Source: Lunatimonas sp. (lineage in GTDB: Bacteria; Bacteroidota; Bacteroidia; Cytophagales; Cyclobacteriaceae). Taken from it: DNA of 64,000 bases. The translations under genes and the position numbers were made by a program. Positions within the stretch are counted from its first letter, which is position 1; each line of letters starts with the position of its first letter. Positions 53,019-63,478 of this stretch are shown here, one piece after another. Location: contig NZ_JAFIEU010000045.1 of assembly GCF_020832325.1 (NCBI RefSeq), positions 1-64,000 on the forward strand, written 5' to 3'. Below the pieces are notes generated by a model. The model was not told where the DNA came from and searched no databases. It was given only the letters and a program-made list of their open reading frames with translations.

Positions 53019-53026
53019 TTGATGTC

Positions 53027-56000
53027 TTATTTAAAGTTCATATTCAAACCCACTACAAAAGTCTTCACTTGCGGATAGAAATTTGCTCCTCCCACAGGAG
53101 ACTCCGGATCATATCCATAGAAAAAATTACTGAAGGTTAGCAGGTTATCGGCTGACGCATACACTCTAAGCCTCGAAACCCTCGCTCTTTCTGTCAACAC
53201 AGCAGGAATGGTGTAACCAACCTGAATATTCTTCAGTCTGAGGTAAGCTGCATCTTCTAGCCAATAAGTGGATAAGCGCTGGTTAAAGGTTTGCTGGAAT
53301 GCCAGTCTCGGATAGCTGGCATCTGTATTTTCGGGCGTCCAGCGATCCAGGTGCTCAGGCCTAGGCATGGTGCTCTGATCGATAAATGCATGCCTTGCGT
53401 TTCCTGTAAGGTATCCGTCCGCCTTGCCAACTCCCTGTAGGAAGAAACTAAAGTCAAACCCATTCCATGAAGCATTGCCTCGAAGGCCGAAAGTATACCT
53501 AGGGATGTGGCTGCCGATTACCTGACGATCTTCGTCGAGACTGATGACGCCGTCGCCGTTCAGGTCCTTGTATATGATGTCACCGGGAGCTACCAAGTCA
53601 CCAACTGGAACCGGGAAATCCGGCACAAATCTACCTAGCTCTGGATCGTATCGGAAATCATCTTCCTGGGCGATTCGCTCAGCAACAAGACCGTAAAAAG
53701 CATCTAGCGGCTGCCCCACCATTCGGACCCTATCCCCGATGGTCGGAGGAGTACCTGCCAAATCTGTTACACGATTTCTAACGTCGAACATGTTAAAATT
53801 CAACCCGTACTTAACGGAACCGATCTGGTCACGCCAGCCCACTTGCATTTCCCATCCCCTGTTTTCGACCTTCCCAGCGTTTTGGGTAGGGTAAGGAGCG
53901 CCAAACACATCCGGCAATGGCAGCGTAAGCAGCAAATTATCCGATTCATTGATAAAATAGTCAGCCGTAACATCCAGCCTATTGTTCATAAATGCCAGAT
54001 CTATCCCAATATTTCGCTTGATAGCCGTTTCCCACCTTAGCAGACGGTTTGCAACCACCGTTTGACGGTAACCGATGGTATTCGTATTGCCAATAGGCAT
54101 GGTAGCCACAGGCCCCAGGATATCCATAAACGCGTAGTCTCCAATCCGGTCATTTCCCTGTGTACCATAGGAGGCCCGAATCTTGCCAAACTCCAGCTTG
54201 CTACGAAGCCCCTCGAAAAAACTCTCCTCTGAAAACACCCATCCTAGTGAGGCCGCTTTGAACAATTCCCAGCGTTGCTCCGCCGAAAAACGACTTGACC
54301 CATCGTAGCGGAAAGTTACCTCGGCCAAATACTTGTCTTGAAAGGTATAGTTTGCCCTTCCGAAAAAGGATCTTAACGCCCATTGCGTAGCACTTCCACT
54401 ATTAAGCTGGTTCTCCGTCCCCAGGTTTATATGCCCCACTACCTGAGATGCCAGATTGGTTCGGGATGCCTGAAAGTTGTCCGTCATTCCCTGCTCTTGG
54501 GAAACTCCCAACATGGCCTTCACATCGTGCTTGCCGCCCAGTAACTTATCATATTCCAACGTGCCTATAAAAGACTGGTCAAGGCCGGTATAGTCCCGCG
54601 TATCTATGGTATTTGGAAAGCCTGTCCGATAGATAAGTGAACCGTCCTCTGGACTGAAATAGTTGATCGTTTTGGTGAAAATGGTACGCTTGGAATTGGA
54701 CCTGAACATACCATACTGACCTCTGGCGGTCAGACCGTCTACAAGTGTAAAAACCGCATTCAAGTTGCCTGTAAATTCCTGTGAGGCGAAATCGTTTGTA
54801 CCTCCATCGGTAGCAACCGCCAGCGGGTTTGATTGTCCACCAATATATCCCCAAGTTCCGGTCGTAAATCTAACCGGCACAAGCGGAATGATGGAGTGGG
54901 CCATACCTATCGGACTGGTACCCGCCGCTGCTCCGGTGTAGGTTCTTTCTATATAACCGATATTTGCTGTGATCTCTAGCCGATCGGTCACTTTTGCATT
55001 AAACTTGGTTCTTAAATTGTGTCGACCGGCACTGAAATTATCTCCGGCGATTAGCCCACCTTCCTTCAGGTGCGCATAGGACACAAAATAATTAAAATCG
55101 CTATCCCCGCCGTTTAGACTGAACGAGTGATTTTGTTGGGGAGCGCTTCGCTTGTAGATTTCGTTAATCCAATTTGTATTTGCATAGTAATTGGGATCCG
55201 ATCCGCTACGGGCAATGTCGATTTCCTCCTGAGTATACGTTGGATTTCTTCCTACATTGGTAAGTGACTCATTCAAAAGCGTCATGTAGTCTGGCGATCC
55301 AAGAAATTCAGGCAGCGCAGTTGGCGTTTGCCAACCTAAATAGTTGGTATATTGAACGGTAGGCCTTGAATTCGTACCCTTCTTTGTGGTAATTACTATC
55401 ACACCATTGGCGCCGCGGACGCCGTATATGGATGAAGAAGCCGCATCCTTAAGCACTGAAATCGACTCTATATCATCCGGGTTGAGGATATTTAAGTTTC
55501 CTCCCGGTACACCATCAATCACCACCAAAGGAGTGGCATTTCCCCAGGTGCCGATGCCTCGGATGCGAATTGAACCAGCATTTTGACCTGGAGGGCCTGA
55601 CGCACCGGTTATTGTAACTCCGGGCATGGTACCTTGGATACCGGCATTGATATTGGTAATGGGGCGACTATCAAACACCTCAGAACCTACTTGGCTTACA
55701 GCACCTGTGAGGGTGGCCTTCTTCTGGGTGCCATAACCTACCACTACTACCTCTCCCAACGTGCCCAAATCTTCATCAAGCTCAACATTTACGACAATCC
55801 TGCCGGCCACTTCCACTTCTTTCGATCTAAATCCAACGTAGCTAAAGACCAAAACGGCGGTAGTTTCTACATCGTCCAACATAAATGCGCCGTCTATGTC
55901 CGTCACTGTGCCTCTTGTGGTACCCTTTACCAAAACGGCCACACCGACCAACGCCTCCCCTTCGGCATCCGTGACCTTACCTCGGATCGGTTCGGCTTCT

Positions 56001-56395
56001 GCGCGCGCCACGACTACGGAGTTTTCTCTCCCGGCATTCACATATACATCGATGTTGTGATTAATCTGCCGGAAAGATAGGTTACTTTGAGATGCAGCAG
56101 CTTTTAGCAACTCCTCAACCGTTCCCCTTGAATCTGTGAAACTAAGACGGCGTTTGGAGTTAACCCTTTCGGTGTCATAGGTGAATCTAAAGGGACTACG
56201 CTGCTGTATGGCTTGGAAAAATTCACCGACGGTCAATTCGTTACCCGGTAGGTTTATAGAAACCTCATCAATAGCCTTGTACTGGCCATTTGCATCTACG
56301 GCAAACCCAAAATTGAGAAATGCCAGCTGCAAAATGAACACATAAAGGAAACATTTTGAACACATAATAAATGCGTTAAGTATTGTTTTTTTCAT
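53027..56395 (-). CDS. susC: SusC/RagA TonB-linked outer-membrane receptor with STN domain
   Basis: The product has 1122 residues: signal peptide (about 1-37), STN domain (about 45-115), carboxypeptidase-like domain (about 137-220, IRGKVTDAEGEALVGVAV), plug (about 225-340, GEVVVVGYGTQKKATLTGAV) and barrel to the end (MNFK). The STN domain means that it can signal to a FecR anti-sigma factor; one lies directly upstream. Confidence 0.95.
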   Translation of the reverse strand: MKKTILNAFIMCSKCFLYVFILQLAFLNFGFAVDANGQYKAIDEVSINLPGNELTVGEFFQAIQQRSPFRFTYDTERVNSKRRLSFTDSRGTVEELLKAAASQSNLSFRQINHNIDVYVNAGRENSVVVARAEAEPIRGKVTDAEGEALVGVAVLVKGTTRGTVTDIDGAFMLDDVETTAVLVFSYVGFRSKEVEVAGRIVVNVELDEDLGTLGEVVVVGYGTQKKATLTGAVSQVGSEVFDSRPITNINAGIQGTMPGVTITGASGPPGQNAGSIRIRGIGTWGNATPLVVIDGVPGGNLNILNPDDIESISVLKDAASSSIYGVRGANGVIVITTKKGTNSRPTVQYTNYLGWQTPTALPEFLGSPDYMTLLNESLTNVGRNPTYTQEEIDIARSGSDPNYYANTNWINEIYKRSAPQQNHSFSLNGGDSDFNYFVSYAHLKEGGLIAGDNFSAGRHNLRTKFNAKVTDRLEITANIGYIERTYTGAAAGTSPIGMAHSIIPLVPVRFTTGTWGYIGGQSNPLAVATDGGTNDFASQEFTGNLNAVFTLVDGLTARGQYGMFRSNSKRTIFTKTINYFSPEDGSLIYRTGFPNTIDTRDYTGLDQSFIGTLEYDKLLGGKHDVKAMLGVSQEQGMTDNFQASRTNLASQVVGHINLGTENQLNSGSATQWALRSFFGRANYTFQDKYLAEVTFRYDGSSRFSAEQRWELFKAASLGWVFSEESFFEGLRSKLEFGKIRASYGTQGNDRIGDYAFMDILGPVATMPIGNTNTIGYRQTVVANRLLRWETAIKRNIGIDLAFMNNRLDVTADYFINESDNLLLTLPLPDVFGAPYPTQNAGKVENRGWEMQVGWRDQIGSVKYGLNFNMFDVRNRVTDLAGTPPTIGDRVRMVGQPLDAFYGLVAERIAQEDDFRYDPELGRFVPDFPVPVGDLVAPGDIIYKDLNGDGVISLDEDRQVIGSHIPRYTFGLRGNASWNGFDFSFFLQGVGKADGYLTGNARHAFIDQSTMPRPEHLDRWTPENTDASYPRLAFQQTFNQRLSTYWLEDAAYLRLKNIQVGYTIPAVLTERARVSRLRVYASADNLLTFSNFFYGYDPESPVGGANFYPQVKTFVVGLNMNFK

Positions 56396-56549
56396 ACATT
56401 TAGGTGGTTTTGTGGATCTCGAAATTCATTAAACCCAGCGATCCGGAGAACGACATTCCCCAATGCTACTTCCGGAGGGCTGAGGAGCTATCGGCAGGAA
56501 TATCTCCTGCCGGTAGTCTCTATGAGCTATTTAAGTCAAAGGACATGGT

Positions 56550-57581
56550 TTACAGGTTTATAGTTACTTTCTTTCTATCGATATCAAAGGTGAATTTGTG
56601 CACGTAGGAAAGACTTTTTAGTACATTTTCCAACGTTTGGTTTTCATATTCCGCGGTCACACTCCAACTTTGCTTTCGCTGTCCGATTACTTGAAACTCG
56701 ACACCATACCAATCAGCAAGTCTAGCCAATACTTCATCCATACCAGCTTTTTGAAAAAATATCAAGCCATTGCGCCAGGCAGTAACCGCCCGAATATCAA
56801 ACCTACCCTCCTCTTTTGTACCAGTTGATTCATCGTACTTGACCATTTCACCTGCTTTCAGCAAAACCGTACCCTCAAACTGATGATTCATTACGCTTAG
56901 CTTTCCTTCTACCAGCGCTACTTGCGCCCAGATACTGTCCTTTGTGGTCACATTAAAAGAAGTACCCAAAACCGTAGTTACCATATCTCCCGCGTATACC
57001 TTAAAGGGCCGAAGACTATCTCCTTTCACTTCAAAAAACGCTTCACCCTCTAAATGGACATCTCTCTGAGCAGCCTCGAAATTAGCGGGATACCGAAGCG
57101 TAGTAGAAGAATTCAGCCAAATGCGGGTCCCATCTTCAAGTGTCAATTGAAGCCTTTCTCCAGCATTGGTAGAACGCACCAATAAGCCGTTGCCTGCCTC
57201 TACGGTGATTTTTTCGGATGCTGGCTGAATGTCTAGCACTAGCCAAGCCAGTCCAACACCAAATAGTAGGATTGCGGCTGCTCGTGCAAACCGTAGCCAT
57301 CCATTTCCCCCCTTAACTACTGCTATGGTATCGTCTTCTTTGCGATTAACTGTGGGAGCTTCTTTTAATATGCTGGCCAAAATCTCCTGCCTCTTCCCCT
57401 CAGGGATCTTAGGTTCCTGATAGTTAACTGCCATCAAAATCTCCTTGGCCAACTTGATAGATTTAATCGCATCGGGATTTGCCGCTATCCAGTTGCTCCA
57501 ATATGCCTCCAGCTCCGGAGTGGGACGTTTTACCCATCTCACAAACTCGGGATCCGATAGAAAATCCTCTTTTGATTTCAT
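56550..57581 (-). CDS. FecR family anti-sigma factor
   Basis: The product has 343 residues. ATG 57581 gives MKSKEDFLSDPEF, while a longer frame begins at 57629. A cytoplasmic N-terminal part (about 1-90, with LSDPEFVRWV), one transmembrane helix (about 92-112) and a periplasmic FecR domain (about 120-215, EKITVEAGNGLLVRSTNAGERLQLTLEDGTRIWLN) are visible. It lies between the sigma factor and SusC, so it holds the sigma factor until substrate is bound. Confidence 0.9.
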   Translation of the reverse strand: MKSKEDFLSDPEFVRWVKRPTPELEAYWSNWIAANPDAIKSIKLAKEILMAVNYQEPKIPEGKRQEILASILKEAPTVNRKEDDTIAVVKGGNGWLRFARAAAILLFGVGLAWLVLDIQPASEKITVEAGNGLLVRSTNAGERLQLTLEDGTRIWLNSSTTLRYPANFEAAQRDVHLEGEAFFEVKGDSLRPFKVYAGDMVTTVLGTSFNVTTKDSIWAQVALVEGKLSVMNHQFEGTVLLKAGEMVKYDESTGTKEEGRFDIRAVTAWRNGLIFFQKAGMDEVLARLADWYGVEFQVIGQRKQSWSVTAEYENQTLENVLKSLSYVHKFTFDIDRKKVTINL

Positions 57582-57773
57582 GCTGATAACCTTCGTTTTA
57601 CTATAAAAGAAGGGAAGACAGAAAATCACACCCTTATTTTTCCAAAAAAAACATTTTTTCTTTCCTCACTTAGGTGGAAGACAATAAATTAAAATGGTAA
57701 ATTGTTGAAATCCAATGAAATACAGAAAAAAATCTTTCCGGCAAATAGGTGCGCAGTACAACATGCAATAAAA

Positions 57774-58373
57774 CTATTCAAAGGCCTCCCGGAGAAATCC
57801 TAACGCTTTATACATGAGGTTACGGGTAGTCTTTAAACTGTCTAGCCCCATCAGTTCCTGGATTTGCCGATAATCCATCCCTTCGTAAAAACTATAATAG
57901 ATGATTTCCCGTTTCCGCGGACTCATCTGCTTGATTGCGGCGTTTAGTTTTTCAAGTTTTTCCTTATCCAATTGACGATCTATCAAAACCTGCTCATGAG
58001 AAACAGAAAACTCAAAATAAGAAGGAGGGGGAAAGTCATCACGCTTTTCCTGCCATTTGTTCATTTCTGTCAGCAACCTCCTCTTTAAACACTTAAACAA
58101 ATAGAACTTAATATTGTTGGTTTTCCCAAGCCCTGTCCGTGAAGCCCGAAGATAAATAAACAAATCTTGTATGGAATCCTCCACCAAGGCAGTATCAGCA
58201 ACCATTCGGCAACCATAACGGTATAATTGGTCAAAATGACGCTCGTAAATCTGAATAAACGCAGACTCCTTCCCATCACGAAATTCATTCCATAACTGGC
58301 GATCTATCGTCGTGTCAATTACCTTGCATTCCGTCCCAATAAGGTCAGACTTTTCACTTTTCCGATCCAACAT
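57774..58373 (-). CDS. ECF sigma factor
   Basis: The product has 199 residues with region 2 (FIQIYERHFDQLYRYG, VEDSIQDLFIYL) and region 4 (AIKQMSPRKREIIYYSFYEGMDYRQIQELMG). It is the first gene of the operon sigma-FecR-SusC-SusD-PKD-EEP-EEP and should turn on its own SusCD genes. Confidence 0.9.
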   Translation of the reverse strand: MLDRKSEKSDLIGTECKVIDTTIDRQLWNEFRDGKESAFIQIYERHFDQLYRYGCRMVADTALVEDSIQDLFIYLRASRTGLGKTNNIKFYLFKCLKRRLLTEMNKWQEKRDDFPPPSYFEFSVSHEQVLIDRQLDKEKLEKLNAAIKQMSPRKREIIYYSFYEGMDYRQIQELMGLDSLKTTRNLMYKALGFLREAFE

Positions 58374-58688
58374 ACTAGTGCTATTTCAAAATCACACCTA
58401 CCTGATTTAAAGCTGAAATAATGAATTTAGTACAAATATTGCAAATTACTTTCCGTACGAAGCCTAAAAGGTAACCTTTATGGTCAAAACTAAACAAATT
58501 GATCAACCAATCTTAACCTAAAGATTACAAATCCCTCAAAACAACGAACCATACAGACTTCAATGAAAATCAGCGTGCCAATTGAATCTATTCTTGTTCG
58601 CAACCGTTTTTAAGGAAGCCATCCCCTTAACCGGATACATACCTAAAAAGCTTTTCCACATACCGCACAGCCGCCTCGGTTTTATCCT
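58374..58688. other. gene-free divergent promoter region
   Basis: The stretch lies between the sigma factor and the pyruvate-kinase-like gene. No clear gene, repeat or operator is seen. Confidence 0.5.
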
Positions 58689-60140
58689 ATGGTAATAGAT
58701 TCGAAAAACATTGATCAGCAGTTATCAAAGATGGAATCGGAAATGATTCAAGCGTGTGCTGATCATCCGCATCTCATTGAAGAAGTCCACCCCGACAACC
58801 AAACGGCGGCAAAAAACCTGCTGCATTACCTCGCATTCAGAAGCGAAGACCGAACCAAGCTGCAACTGGCGCTACACCGGCTAGGACTATCTGCGCTCTC
58901 CAATGCGGAAAGTCATATCCTTGCCCAAGTGCAGGCGGTAAGGCAGCGGCTGGGCCATCGGTATGCGCCGGATCAGCTATTTCCACATAGCTACCCCGAA
59001 ACCAAAGAACGCCTTGCACAAAAAGCGAACGACCTGTTTGGCCGTGGCAACGGAAGCCAGCAACCCTATATCATGGTTACCTTGGATCCGGAAATCATCG
59101 GCGAACAGGATAAATTGTTGGAAATGCTGCGGGAAGGCATGAATGTAGCACGCATCAATTGCGCACACGGTGACCAGGTTATATGGAAACAGATGGTGAA
59201 TGCAGTCCGGAACGTCACACAAATGACTGGCTTTCCTTGTAAAATCTACATGGATCTCGCCGGCCCAAAAATACGAACCCAGTTCCTGGGAGATGACCGC
59301 AAAAAGAAATCCCTGGCAATCCCCGAAGGAAGCTTGATTTACCTCGCAACCTCCCGAAAAGGCTACGGGAAGAAAGACATAGTGATCAGTCCTACCGTGC
59401 CGGAAGTAATCCCTTACCTAAAGCCAGAACAGCGGGTATTCTTTGATGACGGTAAAGTATTCGGAACCATTGAAATGAAAGACGATCGCGGTGTCGGGGT
59501 GCGGATACGGAAATACTTTGCCAAACGGGAACGTATCAAGGTAGACAAAGGAATTAATTTTCCTGACAGCAAAATTAAAATTCCGGCACTAACATCCCAC
59601 GACCGTGAAGCGCTTCCATTTGTACTGTCCCATACGGACCTAATCGGTTATTCCTTTGTCAATACCGCCGAGGACCTGCAATACCTCAGAACGCTCCTAG
59701 CTGAGCTCACAGATGTCCCTCCACCCATCATCCTAAAAATTGAAACAGCCCTTTCTGTAAAGAATCTCCCCGAACTTCTGCTGGAAAGTATGAAGGACCC
59801 CTTATCCGGTGTGATGATCGCACGTGGGGATCTGGCCGTGGAAACAGGCTTTCAGAAGCTGGCAGAAATTCAAGACGACATTATGTGGCTCTGTGAAGCA
59901 GCACAGGTACCGGTGGTATGGGCTACCCAAGTACTCGAAAACCTCCACAAGACGGGAATTGCCACTCGTTCGGAAATCACCGATGCCGCGCAGGCTGCTT
60001 TGGCCGAATGCGTAATGATCAACAAGGGCCCACACACGGTCACCGTGATCCAATACCTGAAAGAAATCATACACCGATCCAAAGCCCAGCGCACCAAAAA
60101 AAGATTTTTAGTCGGAAAGTTAAAGCTTGGCAAAGTTTGA
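58689..60140 (+). CDS. pyruvate-kinase-like protein
   Basis: The product has 483 residues: an extra helical N-terminal part of about 120 residues, then the PK barrel with NVARINCAHG, MDLAGPKIRT, ILKIETALSV (catalytic Lys region) and VMIARGDLAVE. The C-terminal allosteric domain of usual pyruvate kinases is missing. It may make pyruvate from PEP without allosteric control, or use another acyl phosphate. It is joined by 17 bases to the flavoprotein gene. Confidence 0.75.
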   Translation: MVIDSKNIDQQLSKMESEMIQACADHPHLIEEVHPDNQTAAKNLLHYLAFRSEDRTKLQLALHRLGLSALSNAESHILAQVQAVRQRLGHRYAPDQLFPHSYPETKERLAQKANDLFGRGNGSQQPYIMVTLDPEIIGEQDKLLEMLREGMNVARINCAHGDQVIWKQMVNAVRNVTQMTGFPCKIYMDLAGPKIRTQFLGDDRKKKSLAIPEGSLIYLATSRKGYGKKDIVISPTVPEVIPYLKPEQRVFFDDGKVFGTIEMKDDRGVGVRIRKYFAKRERIKVDKGINFPDSKIKIPALTSHDREALPFVLSHTDLIGYSFVNTAEDLQYLRTLLAELTDVPPPIILKIETALSVKNLPELLLESMKDPLSGVMIARGDLAVETGFQKLAEIQDDIMWLCEAAQVPVVWATQVLENLHKTGIATRSEITDAAQAALAECVMINKGPHTVTVIQYLKEIIHRSKAQRTKKRFLVGKLKLGKV

Positions 60141-60157
60141 ATAGGTACTTTTAAGGG

Positions 60158-61507
60158 ATGGATAGAAAGAAATTGGTAGTTATAGGAGGCGATGCGGCCG
60201 GGATGAGTGCCGCCTCGAAGGTGAGAAGGTCTCAGCCTGATTGGGAAATTGTGGTGTACGAACGTAGTCCCCACACGTCTTACTCAGCCTGTGGCATTCC
60301 CTATTTCATCGGTGACATCGTTGAGGATGAATCCTCCCTTATAGCCCGCACGCCTGAAACGTTCTTGGAAAAGCATCAAATAAAGGCCCTGATCCGTCAC
60401 GAAGTAGCGAAAATTGACCCCGAAAACAAACGGGTAAAGGTAAAGGACCTGTCTACCCATCGGATAAGCTGGGAAACCTACGACTACTTGCTTATCGCTA
60501 CCGGAGCATCTCCTATTCATCCCGATCTGCCAGGGATACAGGCCCAAGGCGTGTTTTCCCTGTCCACGCTGCAAAGCGGAATTTTGGCCAAAAACTACGT
60601 TAAAACCTACCAACCTAAGCACGCGGTGATCGTTGGAGGAGGATACATTGGACTGGAAATGGCCGAAGCGCTGCTGGAACGTGATATGTCAGTTTCCCTG
60701 ATCGACCGAAACGAACAGGTCATGGGTACGCTGGACAAAGACATGGCTACACGGGTATCAGACTACTTACAGGATCAGGGGGTACAACTGTACTTGGAAG
60801 AAAGTTTGATCGCCATCCACACCGATACCGACCAAAAGGTCAGGATGGTGGAAACAGACAAACGTACCCTGGACGCCGACCTAGTGATCCTGGGCATTGG
60901 TGTGAAGCCAAACGCCGAATTGGCCGCAGATGCAGGCATCCAACTCTGTGACTCGGGCGCAATCGCAGTGAATGGCCGAATGGAAACTTCTCAAAAGGAT
61001 ATATGGGCAGCTGGGGATTGCGCCTCTTCTCGTCATTTGCTCAAAAACAAAGATATCTTTATATCCTTGGGAACGGTCGCCAACAAACACGGTTTGGTTG
61101 CTGGAACGGTTATCGCAGGTGGAGATGCGTCCTTCCCAGGCGTATTCGGTACAGCCATCACCAAATTTAAGGCGATGGAAATCGCCCGTACAGGACTCTC
61201 CGAAACGGAAGCTGCCGCATTGGCCATTCCATACCAAAAAGCCACTATCGAAAGCAGCACCATCGCCCGGTATTTTCCGGGCAGTGGAAAAATTGCCGTC
61301 AAATTGATTTGTAGGGCAGATTCCGGACTCCTACTGGGTGCCCAGATAATCGGATCTCAGGGAGCTGCCAAGCGGATAGATACCGTGGTAGCGGCAATCC
61401 AGGGCAATCTGACCGCCCAAGACCTGGTATACTTGGACTTGGCCTATGCGCCGCCCTTTTCGGGCATATGGGATCCCATACAGATCGCCGCCCGGCAGCT
61501 CGTCTGA
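60158..61507 (+). CDS. CoA-disulfide-reductase-like flavoprotein
   Basis: The product has 449 residues with FAD motif GGDAAG (10-15), a single redox Cys (C45 in SYSACGIPYF), NAD site GGGYIGLEMAE (about 155-165) and the family's AAGDCA motif. It resembles CoA-disulfide reductases and NADH oxidases of this family, which keep low-molecular-weight thiols reduced. The start is ATG 60158. Coupling with the pyruvate-kinase-like gene suggests a shared metabolic role. Confidence 0.85.
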   Translation: MDRKKLVVIGGDAAGMSAASKVRRSQPDWEIVVYERSPHTSYSACGIPYFIGDIVEDESSLIARTPETFLEKHQIKALIRHEVAKIDPENKRVKVKDLSTHRISWETYDYLLIATGASPIHPDLPGIQAQGVFSLSTLQSGILAKNYVKTYQPKHAVIVGGGYIGLEMAEALLERDMSVSLIDRNEQVMGTLDKDMATRVSDYLQDQGVQLYLEESLIAIHTDTDQKVRMVETDKRTLDADLVILGIGVKPNAELAADAGIQLCDSGAIAVNGRMETSQKDIWAAGDCASSRHLLKNKDIFISLGTVANKHGLVAGTVIAGGDASFPGVFGTAITKFKAMEIARTGLSETEAAALAIPYQKATIESSTIARYFPGSGKIAVKLICRADSGLLLGAQIIGSQGAAKRIDTVVAAIQGNLTAQDLVYLDLAYAPPFSGIWDPIQIAARQLV

Positions 61508-61620
61508 AATGTCCTTTGGCTAAAAGGGCCTTGCTGGAGTACTAACAAAAAAAGAACCCGAATTCTTATTTTTTTAGTTTTAATGAACTATCTTACAACC
61601 TGAAACTTACCTTTCAGTCT

Positions 61621-62787
61621 ATGAACAGAACTCTTTTTTCCTTTTTCCTAGTCTGTTCTATCGGAGTAATCCTCGCCTGCAACCGACCATCGGATAACGA
61701 AATGCCCATCTCCATCGAACTTAGCCTGGAGGACTCCATCCAGGTCAACTACGAAGGCCTGCTGGACCTGATGGACATAGACCCAACCCGCAAGAGAATC
61801 CTTCTACACGACCCACAGCGGGGGATTATCCTATTGACCGATTTTTCAGGCACCCATCTGGAGACCATGGAAAAACGGGGCGATAACAGGGATAACTACG
61901 GCATGTTCCCCTGGACACCAGCCCAATTTATGGAAAACGGTCATTTTTTCCTCCTTGGGTTTAAAGGCTACCAGGAATTTGGGCCGGATGGGCGATTAAT
62001 TCGGAGCACACCAGTATCCGCAAAAGATATTCCCAGCTTCTCCGGCAGAGCCGCCGCAGACAATCCGGTTGCAAAGATCGGAGAAGACTATCTTTTCAGG
62101 GGGATCACCCCTCGAGGCGAATACACCAAAGCAGAGCCAGAATACTATGAAAACTTCCAGTTGTTGGCTACCCTTAACCCCGACTCCGGTAAGTTGCACC
62201 GTTTTCTACACCTAGCGAATGAAAGCCACTTTAGAAATGGTCAGGCTTACGACGCCCCCGAGATGATGCCTTCATTTGCCCTACGAGGAGATTCACTTTA
62301 TGTAACCGTGGGCACCGATCCCAACCTATACCTATACCACCTAGACGACACCTCCGCACCGATTGCTGTCCATGAAATGGAACATACCTTGTTTTTCCCC
62401 GGTCAGGGAAAAGCACCGGCCGAGGCAGATGTAAAAGGGATAGCGGTGGATGCGTCTGCCGGAAGAACCCGATCGCTTACCCTGGTGGACACCCTCCTAT
62501 TGGCCTGTTACCATCCGGGGTTTGATCCGTTGGACAGGGAGCGGTATCAAAACCTAGAGGGGAATTACGGCGAATTCATGGCGGAAATGGAAGGCAAATA
62601 TACCGATAGGTTGCTTATCATGAACCTGGAAGGAAAACGCTTGGCTGACCTGGAAATCCCCAATCAGCTGGACTACCGACAACTTCTCTATAGGAACGGC
62701 GAATTGTGGTTTTTGTCGAGGTTCAACAAAGAGCAGGAAGAAGATTTCGTGAAACTTTATAAAGTACATATCGGCACAAAAAACTAG
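61621..62787 (+). CDS. DUF4221-like lipoprotein
   Basis: The product has 388 residues with a lipobox ending at Cys20 (VILAC) and a propeller-like beta pattern (LLDLMDIDPTRKRILLHDPQRG). It has the same length as the 14099 gene and similar parts (PNLYLYHLDD). Function is unknown. It begins 114 bases after the flavoprotein gene. Confidence 0.6.
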   Translation: MNRTLFSFFLVCSIGVILACNRPSDNEMPISIELSLEDSIQVNYEGLLDLMDIDPTRKRILLHDPQRGIILLTDFSGTHLETMEKRGDNRDNYGMFPWTPAQFMENGHFFLLGFKGYQEFGPDGRLIRSTPVSAKDIPSFSGRAAADNPVAKIGEDYLFRGITPRGEYTKAEPEYYENFQLLATLNPDSGKLHRFLHLANESHFRNGQAYDAPEMMPSFALRGDSLYVTVGTDPNLYLYHLDDTSAPIAVHEMEHTLFFPGQGKAPAEADVKGIAVDASAGRTRSLTLVDTLLLACYHPGFDPLDRERYQNLEGNYGEFMAEMEGKYTDRLLIMNLEGKRLADLEIPNQLDYRQLLYRNGELWFLSRFNKEQEEDFVKLYKVHIGTKN

Positions 62788-62892
62788 GTTTTCACAAGAA
62801 CACCACATGGAATTGCCGGATCAAATTTCAAAAGGTTTTTTCCTTTTGGCGATTAACCCGTACCTTCGTGTCGAAAACGAATAGGGAAAAAC

Positions 62893-63384
62893 ATGAGAGT
62901 TTGGTTTTTGTGCAAAGTAAAATATGCCAAGGAAAACGAGCAGGGACTGCTGAAGAACGTGTCTGAACAATATTTGGTAGACGCGGTATCCTTTACAGAA
63001 GCCGAAGCAAGGATTTACGATATGCTGGGCTCGGTCATTCGCGGCGATTTTCAGGTCACCAATATCAGCAAAAGTAATATTGTAGACGTCTTTTTTTTCG
63101 AGGACATCGATATTTGGCACAAATGCAAGATCACCTACATCGTTGCCGATGCGGATAGTGGTAAAGAAAAAAAAGTCACCCAATTTATGCTAGTGACTGC
63201 GCATCACGTGAAGGAAGCCTACGAACGAATTTACGAAAGCCTGAACAATATGCTGGTGACTTTTAATGTCCCTGAGGTAGTGGAAAGCCCCATCGTGGAG
63301 GTATTCCCCTATGAAAAAGACGACGATCTCAACCCTCCGATCCCCGAGAACCTCAAACCCCTGAATGAAGTAAACCCCTCTTAA
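62893..63384 (+). CDS. DUF4494 family protein
   Basis: The product has 163 residues, with the DUF4494 pattern MRVWFLCKVKY, KNVSEQYLVDAVSFTEAEARIY and a charged tail rich in Pro and Asp. It has no signal or membrane segment, so it is cytosolic. It occurs singly in Bacteroidota genomes and has no known role. Confidence 0.85.
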   Translation: MRVWFLCKVKYAKENEQGLLKNVSEQYLVDAVSFTEAEARIYDMLGSVIRGDFQVTNISKSNIVDVFFFEDIDIWHKCKITYIVADADSGKEKKVTQFMLVTAHHVKEAYERIYESLNNMLVTFNVPEVVESPIVEVFPYEKDDDLNPPIPENLKPLNEVNPS

Positions 63385-63478
63385 CGAAGCCAGCCTTCAG
63401 CTAGTTCAACCATAAAAAGCAAATAACTTACTTTAAAATACATCTTTTATTATATTGCAGCCAAATTCGATCCTTGGC

